Below are positions 35,259 through 42,959 of a stretch of 64,000 nt of DNA, piece after piece (within the stretch, counting starts at the first letter, position 1; each line of letters starts with the position of its first letter). The position numbers were made by a program, and so were the translations under genes. The notes under the pieces were generated by a model that did not search any database, was not told the DNA's origin, and saw only the letters and a list, made by a program, of their open reading frames with translations. This DNA comes from Sphingobacteriales bacterium 44-15 (lineage in GTDB: Bacteria > Bacteroidota > Bacteroidia > Chitinophagales > Chitinophagaceae): contig MKWG01000003.1 of assembly GCA_001899685.1 (NCBI GenBank), positions 248,001 to 312,000 on the forward strand. The letters are read 5' to 3'.

Positions 35259-38200
35259 CTAAAAGCCCACACTTAACCCTACAACCAGTTCTTTTTGTAA
35301 AGGAATGATCGCTATTTGCTCGTCAAATTCGGGATCAATTCCTGTCCACCTGGTGAAAGTAAACTGGTTCCGCCCGGTCACATATACCCGTATCCGGTCA
35401 AAGCTCAACCTGGGGAGGAGTCTCCCGGGCAGATCGTAGGACAATGTGATGTCTTTGATACGAACAAATCCTGCTTTTTCCAATGCCATCGGCGATATTC
35501 CCTGTTGTAAATGGCCTTGCCAATCGTTGATCGGATCAGGAGCACCGGGATTTTCCGGCGTCCAGAAATCCTTTCTTGTAAAATTTTCTCTAACCGTCTG
35601 ACCTGCATCCGCAGCATCGGCAAAAATTGTCCTGTTAACCTTGGTCAGGCCATGTACGCCGTGGATAAATACAGAAAGTGTGAATTGCCGGTATGTGAGC
35701 GTATTGGTCAGCCCCCACAAAACCTTTGGATCTGTCTGTCCTACAATGCTGCGGTCATCAGATGTGATCTTACCATCCCCATTGATATCCTTCACTTTCA
35801 CAAAACCAGGCTTTGTCCCAAATTTTGCGGCTTCTTCAGCTTCATTCAGTTGCCACATTCCATCCCATACATAACCATAATTTATACGGATAGGCTTGCC
35901 GATAAACCATGCGCTGGCGACATCGTCAACCTCTTTTCCGTCTTTATCTAATTCGCCGTAGAGGGATACGATTTTGTTTCGTGTATAAGAGATATTAGTA
36001 TAAGTTTTCCATTGAAAATTTTTCCCTGATACGTTTTTAGAATTCAGCGACAATTCCCATCCTTTGTTCTGGGTTTTACCGATATTTTGCGTGATAGATC
36101 CAAAGCCCTGTACCGGAGAAATAGTACGATTGAGCAGCAAGTCGAAAGTATTGGTACGGTAGAAATTGATATCGCCGGTCAGCCTGTCGTTGAGTATGCC
36201 AAAATCAAGCCCGATATTCAGCGTTTTGGAGGATTCCCATCCAAGATTATCCATACCGAGCGTGGAAGGTCTGTAGCCCGCTAAAGCCGAAGTACCGTTG
36301 ATATAGTTGCTTTCTGTCAGCCGGGCTATAGTTTGATAGGCTCCGATGGCCTGGTTGCCATTTAGCCCATAGGATACCCGGAGCTTCAGCTCACTGATTG
36401 TCTCTTTATAGGGGCGGAAAAAACCTTCACGGGATATATTCCATCCCAATGCGAGCGATGGGAAAGTACCCCACTTTGTTTTCGCTCCAAAACCGGAGAA
36501 CCCGTCTCTTCGTCCCGTAAGCGTAAGCAGGTAGCGGCTGTTATAAGTATAGTTTAAACGGAGCATTTGCGAAAGCAACACTGTTTCCGAATAGGAATAC
36601 TGGGGATTTCTGCTTGAAGCCTGGGCTGCAGCATACCAAGACAGAAAATCGTTGGGAAATCCTTTCGACACTAATTTATCAGTGCTGTTTTTTTGAGACT
36701 CGTAGCTATATACACCGGTCAAGAACAGACTGTGCTTTCCGAATCTCCTTGTATAGCTCAATATATTCTCAATAATGGTGCTGTTGCTGCGGTCTCTGCC
36801 TGTAGTGGCGGATCCCTGCGATGCAAACCCCGAAGTAGTGTTACGCCCCCAATAAGAGTTGGCATCGTGAAACCTGGCTTTTATGCCGCTCTCAAACCGG
36901 TATTGCAATCCGGGAATGAAAGGCACAGCAACAGTAGCATAGTTATTGGCAAGCACCTGGAAGGATTTATCCATGTTTTTGGCCAAAATATTTTGTAACG
37001 GGTTGGCAAAGTAGTGGTCTTCCGGCCACGGATAGAGCGTAAGATTATCTTTCTCGTCATAAGCCTGGGTAAGCGGATTGATCCAAAAGATCTCTTCGCC
37101 GGGAGGGATCCCCGCTAAGTTGTCATACGAAAGTTGAGTGCGGGTACCTATAGATAACCAGTTCGTAATTTTTGTATCCAGGTTGATGCGGGAAGTGAGC
37201 CGGGAATAATCGTCCTTCACGGCCAGCCCCTGTACTTTTAAATACGCGCCGGAAAAATAATATTTAGTATTCTGGGTGCCCCCCGAAACAGACACATTAT
37301 GCTCCGTATTTTGTCCCTTCCGTAAAGCCAGGTTGATCCAGTCAGAATACTTACCCGACTCATAGGTGTCCTTTTCTGTCTGAGTGATATATTGAGGCCC
37401 ACGTTCCAGCTTCATCTCATAAAACTCTTTGCCACTCATTAAATCCGGAAATTTCACAAAGTCCTGCTGCGAATAATAGCCGGTGTATGATATTTTCGGT
37501 TTCCCTTCCTTGCCCAATTTAGAAGTGATCAGGATTACACCATTGGCTCCCCTGGAACCATAAATAGCTGCTGCTGATGCATCTCTCAGCACCTCAATTG
37601 ATGCAATATCATTCGGATTCAGGTCTTTCAATTCACCGGTATACGCTACCCCGTCCAGCACAATCAATGGAGAATTATCTGCCAGTATTGAATTACGACC
37701 CCGGATCATGATGGACTGTTCGCTAACGGCTCCTCCTGCAGAAGTCTGCACCATTACTCCCGGAAGCGCTCCCTGTATAGCTTGTGCAATATTCAGATTC
37801 GGCACCATTTCCAGGCGTTCTTTTCCTATCGAAGCTACCGCTCCTGTCAGGTCACTCTTCTTTTGAGTGCCATACCCTACTTCTACTACCACATCATCCA
37901 ATACCGTGGATAATGCTTCCATCACAATATTCAAACTGGTGCCGCCGCCGATGGTCACTTCTTTTTGCTCATATCCTATGGAACTGAACACCAGGATATC
38001 TCCCCGTTTCGCTTCGATCGAAAAATTTCCTGAAGCATCTGTCTGGGTACCCTTACCCGTGGCTTTAACTATTACTGTTACTCCTGCAAGCGGATTCCCT
38101 TTTCCATCTTTCACCACGCCTGTTATTCCTATAGCCTGCTCCTCCTCAATTGTTTCTTCCGGTGGTATCCCGTCTTTCTTTGGGCGATTACCCGCTATGG

Positions 38201-38588
38201 TAATAAAAATAGTTTTACCCTGTATGCTGTATCGCAGGGGCTGCCCTTTTAATATTTCCTGCAGGGCTGTTGCAAGGGGTGTATTCCTGAAAGAAACGGA
38301 AACAGCCGGCAAACCAGTGAGGTCTTCCTCACGGTAGAAGAATACATACCCCGTCTGTTGCTTGATAATAACAAAAACCTTTTCCAGGCTGACGGATTCT
38401 GCAGCATAAGTAATCGTCTGCGCATTGGATTTCGCTGCCGTTTGCAATATGGCAGCAAGCAGTAAAACAATCGTTAGCTTCATAACTAACAGTATCCTGC
38501 GTAACCCTGCAGGACAGGTTTTGGTAAAGATCTCTGCTGCGCCCGTCCCAAAAGACACGGAGGGCTTGTAAAGAGATTTAATTTGCAT
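35259..38588 (-). CDS. SusC/RagA-family TonB-dependent receptor with STN domain (locus 2)
   Basis: 1109-residue outer-membrane transporter. A 35-residue N-terminal extension precedes a signal peptide (MKLTIVLLLAAILQTAAKS). Then come an STN domain at about 60-130 (VSLEKVFVIIKQQTGYVFFY), a carboxypeptidase-regulatory-like domain at about 155-230, the plug (QKKSDLTGAVASIGKE), and a barrel ending LSVGF. The STN domain couples it to the FecR/sigma pair upstream. It is more divergent from the other two receptors than they are from each other in the regulatory-like domain. ATG start at 38588, at the edge of a predicted antisense RNA promoter. Confidence 0.95.
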   Translation of the reverse strand: MQIKSLYKPSVSFGTGAAEIFTKTCPAGLRRILLVMKLTIVLLLAAILQTAAKSNAQTITYAAESVSLEKVFVIIKQQTGYVFFYREEDLTGLPAVSVSFRNTPLATALQEILKGQPLRYSIQGKTIFITIAGNRPKKDGIPPEETIEEEQAIGITGVVKDGKGNPLAGVTVIVKATGKGTQTDASGNFSIEAKRGDILVFSSIGYEQKEVTIGGGTSLNIVMEALSTVLDDVVVEVGYGTQKKSDLTGAVASIGKERLEMVPNLNIAQAIQGALPGVMVQTSAGGAVSEQSIMIRGRNSILADNSPLIVLDGVAYTGELKDLNPNDIASIEVLRDASAAAIYGSRGANGVILITSKLGKEGKPKISYTGYYSQQDFVKFPDLMSGKEFYEMKLERGPQYITQTEKDTYESGKYSDWINLALRKGQNTEHNVSVSGGTQNTKYYFSGAYLKVQGLAVKDDYSRLTSRINLDTKITNWLSIGTRTQLSYDNLAGIPPGEEIFWINPLTQAYDEKDNLTLYPWPEDHYFANPLQNILAKNMDKSFQVLANNYATVAVPFIPGLQYRFESGIKARFHDANSYWGRNTTSGFASQGSATTGRDRSNSTIIENILSYTRRFGKHSLFLTGVYSYESQKNSTDKLVSKGFPNDFLSWYAAAQASSRNPQYSYSETVLLSQMLRLNYTYNSRYLLTLTGRRDGFSGFGAKTKWGTFPSLALGWNISREGFFRPYKETISELKLRVSYGLNGNQAIGAYQTIARLTESNYINGTSALAGYRPSTLGMDNLGWESSKTLNIGLDFGILNDRLTGDINFYRTNTFDLLLNRTISPVQGFGSITQNIGKTQNKGWELSLNSKNVSGKNFQWKTYTNISYTRNKIVSLYGELDKDGKEVDDVASAWFIGKPIRINYGYVWDGMWQLNEAEEAAKFGTKPGFVKVKDINGDGKITSDDRSIVGQTDPKVLWGLTNTLTYRQFTLSVFIHGVHGLTKVNRTIFADAADAGQTVRENFTRKDFWTPENPGAPDPINDWQGHLQQGISPMALEKAGFVRIKDITLSYDLPGRLLPRLSFDRIRVYVTGRNQFTFTRWTGIDPEFDEQIAIIPLQKELVVGLSVGF

Positions 38589-38599
38589 ACTTTTACATT

Positions 38600-38689
38600 G
38601 TTTAGGTTAAGTAATAAGCAGTCATGCCCGTTAATCATTAGCCTGAATAAAGCCGGGTAAGGGTCCAATCTTCTCCCGGTTTTTATTTT
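38600..38689 (+). ncRNA. Predicted antisense RNA over the susC leader, locus 2
   Basis: The -7-like box TACTTTTA (38588-38595, one mismatch to TAnnTTTG) starts at the base opposite the A of the susC ATG. A TTG lies 19 bases before it (38566-38568), suitable as a -33 element. The conserved block GGTTAAGTAATAAGCAGTC and TAGCCTGA follow. A hairpin (38653-38679) with TTTTTATTTT ends it. The predicted length is about 90 nt. The layout is the same as at loci 1 and 3. Confidence 0.48.
38653..38689 (+). terminator. Intrinsic terminator of predicted antisense RNA, locus 2
   Basis: CCGGG / CCCGG stem with an inner AAG / CTT extension, followed on the plus strand by TTTTTATTTT. The stem is shorter than at loci 1 and 3. 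Confidence 0.6.
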
Positions 38690-38732
38690 CCGCCAGACTT
38701 TTTATTTAGTGTATCGTTGTTTTCCCTGTTAA

Positions 38733-38804
38733 TCGTGAAACGTCAGAAGTCAACCGTGAAAATCTCACCTTTCACTTCTCAAGTCTCACGTTTCACGTTT
38801 GACA
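38733..38804. repeat. GTGAAACG-type imperfect inverted repeat downstream of fecR, locus 2
   Basis: GTGAAACGTCAGAAGTC on the left and CTCACGTTTCACGTTTGAC on the right form an imperfect hairpin. It ends five bases from the fecR stop codon at 38809. Same position and vocabulary as 18114-18184 and 56615-56768. Confidence 0.7.
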
Positions 38805-38808
38805 CAGC

Positions 38809-39987
38809 CTATTCCGGCAAAATAGTGATCCTGTTCCCGCTTTCCATTGTAAAATGGATCCTCGTTGCCGTTAGTCCGTTCAATACCTGCGACAGGCTCA
38901 GATCTTTTGATATTTCGCCTTTAAACGTACCCTTCGGAACTTCCCCTGTGTAGTGCACATCCAGGTCGTACCAGCGCGCCAGTTGCCGCATCACATCCCG
39001 GATATCCGCCCTGTCAAACACAAATAAGCCGTTCTTCCACGCCATTACCTGTTCTACATCTATATTGCTGATTATTTTTATCCCTGCTGCGACCTGTGCC
39101 TGCTGACCCGGTTGCAGCATACTTTCTTTTTTACCATTATTTACTTTTACAGACCCCTGCAGCAGGGTTATCCGGGTATCGCTCTCATCCTCGTATGTAT
39201 TTATATTGAACCGGGTGCCCAATACCTGCACCCGCAGATCTCCTTTGCTTACAATAAATGGTTTTGTCCTGTCATGCGCTACTTCAAAATAGGCTTCCCC
39301 GGTAATGGATACGGCTCTTTCGTCGCCGATAAAAGCAACCGGGTAGGTGACAGATGAACCTGCGTTCAGCCAGACCTGGCTGCCATCAGACAAAGTCATA
39401 TTAATCACTTTACTGCCCCGCGGGTTAGTAAGTGTATTATAGATCAATTCTTTGGACGAACCACGGTAGGCTATCTGGCCATCATTCAGTCTGATCACCT
39501 GTATATTGCCCTGCACCGCCAGCGTTCCATTGACGGTGCTGTCTAAATACAAAGTTTTGCCACCAGCCATCGTAATGGTTGCCCGGTTGGTTTGAGGCGG
39601 TTTTACATCTGCAGGAAGCTCAGGTACTTTTACTATTTCAGCAGGATTGCCTGACTTGTGGATAACTGCATAATATGCTCCTGCCCCTATTACGGTTACA
39701 ATTGCCGCTGCCGCTGCCATACTTCGCCACCTGGTTCTTTTGACGACAGGTGCCGGTCCGGCATCGGTTTTCGGGTTTTCTCCAAAGATCTTTTGCATCA
39801 GTTCCCCGGCTTTGGTATCCGTAATATCTTCTTCTTCCCCCGTCTGTTCCCAGGCGTCTTTGATGACCTGCTTCAGCTCATCCTGCAAGCCGGTCTCCAG
39901 CGCCATTCCCATTAGCTCCTTTTTCTCTTCAGGCGAAATATTATTTTCAAGGAAGCGCTTGAATAATTCTTTTAATCTGTTCGGCAT
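38809..39987 (-). CDS. FecR-family anti-sigma factor (locus 2)
   Basis: 392-residue inner-membrane anti-sigma regulator. The N-terminal cytoplasmic part is acidic (EQTGEEEDITDTKAGEL). One membrane segment follows (SMAAAAAIVTVIGAGAYYAV). The FecR domain contains SQVWLNAGSSVTYPVAF and TGEAYFEVAH. The C-terminal DUF4974-like part contains VMRQLARWYDLDVHY and ends RITILPE. It should hold the locus 2 sigma factor inactive until the receptor signals. The sigma gene lies upstream, and susC follows after 220 bases with a hairpin repeat and a predicted antisense RNA. Confidence 0.94.
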   Translation of the reverse strand: MPNRLKELFKRFLENNISPEEKKELMGMALETGLQDELKQVIKDAWEQTGEEEDITDTKAGELMQKIFGENPKTDAGPAPVVKRTRWRSMAAAAAIVTVIGAGAYYAVIHKSGNPAEIVKVPELPADVKPPQTNRATITMAGGKTLYLDSTVNGTLAVQGNIQVIRLNDGQIAYRGSSKELIYNTLTNPRGSKVINMTLSDGSQVWLNAGSSVTYPVAFIGDERAVSITGEAYFEVAHDRTKPFIVSKGDLRVQVLGTRFNINTYEDESDTRITLLQGSVKVNNGKKESMLQPGQQAQVAAGIKIISNIDVEQVMAWKNGLFVFDRADIRDVMRQLARWYDLDVHYTGEVPKGTFKGEISKDLSLSQVLNGLTATRIHFTMESGNRITILPE

Positions 39988-40063
39988 AAAGCGGGTGTTA
40001 ACGAACAGTAAGAGTAAAAAAAGAAGAGATGGGAGAAGATGAAATCAATTTTTTTTGGGCGGT

Positions 40064-40129
40064 GGGCTTGGGGCGATGGGCTTTGAGCAATGAGCTTGGG
40101 GCTGCAAACCGGTGGCTCATAGCTGATGC
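40064..40129. repeat. GCTCATAGCTG-type word at the end of the locus 2 sigma gene
   Basis: Degenerate repeats of GGGCTTGGGGCGATGGGC and GCTCATAGCTGATGC run up to and into the 3' end of the sigma gene. The last residues HQL and the stop codon are read from the repeat. Confidence 0.55.
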
Positions 40130-40701
40130 ACAACAATCAGCGCAGTTGCATACAGGCTATAGTTCTGCCGGATCTCTTCCCGGAGAAAAGCCAGGGCGTC
40201 AACCATATGTTTTTTAACTGTGGAGATAGAAATATTGAGCCGACTGGCAATTTCTTCCTGTTTCAAACCGTCCTCCCGGCTCAGGAGGAAGACTTTGCGT
40301 TGCTGGGGGGTGAGCCGGTCAACGAGGCCTTGAATATAGGCTGCTACTTCCTTCGACTGTAACTCCTGTACCGGGCTGCGCGTGTAGCCCTCTTCCTGCT
40401 TGCTCAGATGATCCAGGAGCAATGTTTCTTTTGCCAGCCGCCGGAACCCCTGGTAAGCATAATTATGCGCCATCCGGTGCAGGTAAGCATTCATATTACC
40501 AATAGCGGGCAGGGTTTTGCGGACAGACCAAAGCTTCAGGAAAATCTCCTGGACGGTATCTTCAGCAATTTCCCTTGATGACGTTGTTTTAAAAATATAA
40601 GTGAACAGTTTCCTGCGATAGGCCTGGAACAATTCCCTGAATGCAGGTTCACTTCCTGATGCGATCTCCAGCAGCAATTCCTGTTCTCTGTTTGCAAGCA
40701 T
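40117..40701 (-). CDS. FecI-type RNA polymerase sigma-70 factor (ECF, locus 2)
   Basis: 194-residue ECF sigma factor. Region 2 includes IAEDTVQEIFLKLWSVRKTL and NMNAYLHRMAHNYAYQ; region 4 includes the helix-turn-helix GLKQEEIASRLNISISTVKKHM. The start is set at the ATG at 40701; an in-frame TTG nine bases earlier is possible. The extreme C terminus (HQL and stop) lies in a GCTCATAGCTG-type repeat word shared with intergenic regions. It is the first gene of the locus 2 regulatory pair and is followed after 129 bases by fecR. Confidence 0.93.
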   Translation of the reverse strand: MLANREQELLLEIASGSEPAFRELFQAYRRKLFTYIFKTTSSREIAEDTVQEIFLKLWSVRKTLPAIGNMNAYLHRMAHNYAYQGFRRLAKETLLLDHLSKQEEGYTRSPVQELQSKEVAAYIQGLVDRLTPQQRKVFLLSREDGLKQEEIASRLNISISTVKKHMVDALAFLREEIRQNYSLYATALIVVHQL

Positions 40702-40917
40702 TTGGGGCAATGAAACGTTTTTGAGGCTTGAAATTATGGAAAATTAATGACTATCAGAGATTGGGATTATGCCAGGATGAACGAGCGCTTTTCAAATTAG
40801 TCAGGCAGGCGTGCCTGCAAAACATGGAATACCCATTGGACTTCAACGAGAGAATGGATTGTTTGTAAATATAGATTATCATGAGCGTTACAAAATCATC
40901 AGCCTGTTGTAGTAATT

Positions 40918-41008
40918 CGATCCCAACCGAAGGTCGGGAGAGAAACCTGCCGGGCTTTTGTACCAATGCCTCCCGGAGACTGCTTCTCCCGACCTTCGGT
41001 TGGGATCG
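40918..41008. repeat. Perfect 23-base inverted repeat with 45-base loop
   Basis: The arms 40918-40940 and 40986-41008 are exact reverse complements (left arm begins CGATCCCAACCGAAGG). Each arm also contains a short internal palindrome (CCGAAGGTCGG). It could form a long RNA hairpin or cruciform, as in REP-like intergenic elements. Confidence 0.9.
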
Positions 41009-41015
41009 CAGTGAC
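40975..41015 (-). repeat. Mosaic intergenic repeat GTCACTGCGA...GAAGCAGTCTCC, copy 1
   Basis: Read on the minus strand, the ends are GTCACTGCGA and GAAGCAGTCTCC with an 18-19-base inner part. The same ends bracket a different, longer interior at 61935-62001. The right end lies inside the 23-base inverted repeat. Confidence 0.7.
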
Positions 41016-41283
41016 AAAAGCATTGATAATTTTCGCGCTTTCATTATCGTTAAAATTACAGGATAATCAGCCCCTTTCACCGGGCGACGAGAGCACCCCG
41101 AACGTTCGGTTTGGATCGCAGAATACGTGCTAAGGTCGGGAGAAACAATCTCCACATCATTCATTCTTCCGGCACGTGGAGACAAGTGCCACCGGCAGGA
41201 ATTCTTTTCTACTTAATTCGCTTCACTCATCAGGGCTGGCTCCACAGACGATGACAGTAGCACCACAGCCCGTCCCCCAAAAT

Positions 41284-41385
41284 CCCAATCCTTCTCCATA
41301 CATATCCCACAATTCCCAATATCCCATCATCCCAATCCTTCTCCACACATATCCCACAATTCCCAACATCCCATCATCCCAATCT
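41284..41385. repeat. 47-base tandem duplication
   Basis: Two adjacent 47-base units (41284-41330 and 41331-41377) differ at two positions, followed by the first bases of a third unit (41378-41385). The unit begins CCCAATCCTTCTCC. It ends next to the stop codon of the ceramidase-like gene. Confidence 0.92.
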
Positions 41386-41387
41386 CA

Positions 41388-42881
41388 TTACTGTTTTGCT
41401 TTGTCGGGCCAAAAGCTATTCATTATTTCAACCGTCTTTTCCACTAAGACCACTCCTCCTTCTGCGCCTACCACATTGCTCTGGCAGACTGCACTATAGC
41501 CGCCGCCACGAATAGCCTTTTCCGTTGGCAAATAGGTACCCGGGCCTGCCAGTTGAATGACAAAGGTCTGCACAGCTTTGCTCCTTGCCTGGATCTGGAT
41601 GCCATAATCTGTAAAGAGCTCAAACTGGTTGGTGCAAACAGCCGCATCGCCTATCCTGAGCACATGGATCTCAGTTTCATATAAGGACTCATTCCGGCTT
41701 TGTTGTTTTTCATAGCGTTTCCATACATCGCCAAACCAGGTCATTTTAGCATAAAGCTGGGGAGCTTTTTGGGCATCCGCAGCAATTTGCGCAGCACAAT
41801 CATCCCGTACCCGTCTTGACGAGTCAGCTTCTTCTCTGGTAATGATACGCATAGGCAATTGCAGCTTTTCGGCCCTGTGCATAAAAGCAATATCAGCATG
41901 CTTGTCATTTTTTACAACCTGGTAGGTTCTCTCCACTGCCTCCACAACGCGTTGCGCAATATCATCCATCCGCGATTTTTGGGAGAGCTGTTGCATCCTG
42001 GCATCCGCAGTTTTTCTATACATGATATGCGGCGACTGGTCACCGGCAGCTCCGATCCAGGTCAGCACGTTCAATTGTGAGCCAAACTTTTGTTGTAGTG
42101 CTACGCGCACCGGATGCCAGTAATCGGCATTAACGGTATGCAGGTGTTCAAATTCCTGTGCCGGGCAAACTACATCTACGCTCATAGCAATAAGCCTGTT
42201 TTTGGAATCCCAGAAAAACATGGAATTGATGTCGTGGTCTTCATATCCTTCCAGGCTTTGAAAATCCTGTCTGTCCGTTTTACCATACATAACTGCAGTA
42301 CCATCCTTATACACGGCCCTTCGGTTATAGCCTATTGCTGCGCGGTACACTCCCCATGTAACGCTTCCCCGGTCCCTGCTATTCCAGGCCTTTACAATGG
42401 CATCTGCCACCCTTTGAGTAAATAGCTTCCGGTAGTCGTTTACCTTTGTCACCCCTTCGGGGATAGGGTAAAGAAACGAAGCTTCATCAGGATCATCCTC
42501 CAGCACCGGGGCAGTATGTGTATGGATAGCGCTCAGGATTATTTTATGGGTACTGAAATTCGGAATACGTTTTGCCACTTCTGCTCTCAATTCATTGCGC
42601 AGCCTTGCAGAAATATATACCAGGTCACAGGACACAAAAACAGCTGTATCCAAAGACATATTCCCATTCTTTGATTCAATGGCTAATACCTCTGCAAACA
42701 ACGGAGTATCCGCTTTTTCGGCAACACGCAGGTAAAATTGACCCATCAGGGCCACAGGAAGAGCAGGGCTGATATCGGCAGTAGCAGCCCCAATATAAAC
42801 TTGTTGTGCTTTTCCTGAACTTATACTTAAACAGTTCAATAAAAGCAGCCATAGAGATAATAGAAATGAATAGTTTTTCAT
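41388..42881 (-). CDS. Secreted neutral/alkaline ceramidase-like protein
   Basis: 497-residue protein with a signal peptide (SFLLSLWLLLLNCLSISSGKAQ). It matches the N-terminal domain of neutral/alkaline non-lysosomal ceramidases: GAATADISPA at 31-40 and the zinc-site-like SAIHTHTAP with H120 and H122. A WIGAAGDQSPH block is also present. True ceramidases are longer and have a C-terminal beta domain, absent here, so amidase activity on another substrate is possible. It is the last gene of locus 3, 78 bases after the sialate O-acetylesterase gene. The stop codon lies beside a 47-base tandem repeat. Confidence 0.82.
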   Translation of the reverse strand: MKNYSFLLSLWLLLLNCLSISSGKAQQVYIGAATADISPALPVALMGQFYLRVAEKADTPLFAEVLAIESKNGNMSLDTAVFVSCDLVYISARLRNELRAEVAKRIPNFSTHKIILSAIHTHTAPVLEDDPDEASFLYPIPEGVTKVNDYRKLFTQRVADAIVKAWNSRDRGSVTWGVYRAAIGYNRRAVYKDGTAVMYGKTDRQDFQSLEGYEDHDINSMFFWDSKNRLIAMSVDVVCPAQEFEHLHTVNADYWHPVRVALQQKFGSQLNVLTWIGAAGDQSPHIMYRKTADARMQQLSQKSRMDDIAQRVVEAVERTYQVVKNDKHADIAFMHRAEKLQLPMRIITREEADSSRRVRDDCAAQIAADAQKAPQLYAKMTWFGDVWKRYEKQQSRNESLYETEIHVLRIGDAAVCTNQFELFTDYGIQIQARSKAVQTFVIQLAGPGTYLPTEKAIRGGGYSAVCQSNVVGAEGGVVLVEKTVEIMNSFWPDKAKQ

Positions 42882-42959
42882 GAGTTATGTCTTAATAAAA
42901 CTATATTTTGCGATGAGTAACATGTATTGACACTTCCAATGAAAAAATGAAATGCACCC

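Larger units (their letters stand above)
40702..41387. other. 686-base intergenic region rich in repeats, no gene seen
   Basis: Between the locus 2 sigma gene and the ceramidase-like gene that ends locus 3. It holds a perfect 23-base inverted repeat (40918-40940 / 40986-41008), a mosaic repeat copy at 40975-41015, a degenerate third copy near 41098-41153, a GC-rich hairpin near 41170-41199 and a 47-base tandem duplication (41284-41377). The long open frame across it (40754-41185) is made of these repeats and is not a convincing gene. Confidence 0.75.

Noticed and set aside
40754-41185. 143-codon open frame on the minus strand in the large intergenic gap
   Set aside because: It crosses the 23-base inverted repeat and degenerate repeat copies, and the product looks like no protein family.
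41284-41385. Possible CRISPR array
   Set aside because: The 47-base units are directly adjacent with no spacers and no cas genes are nearby. No CRISPR array was seen anywhere in the window.
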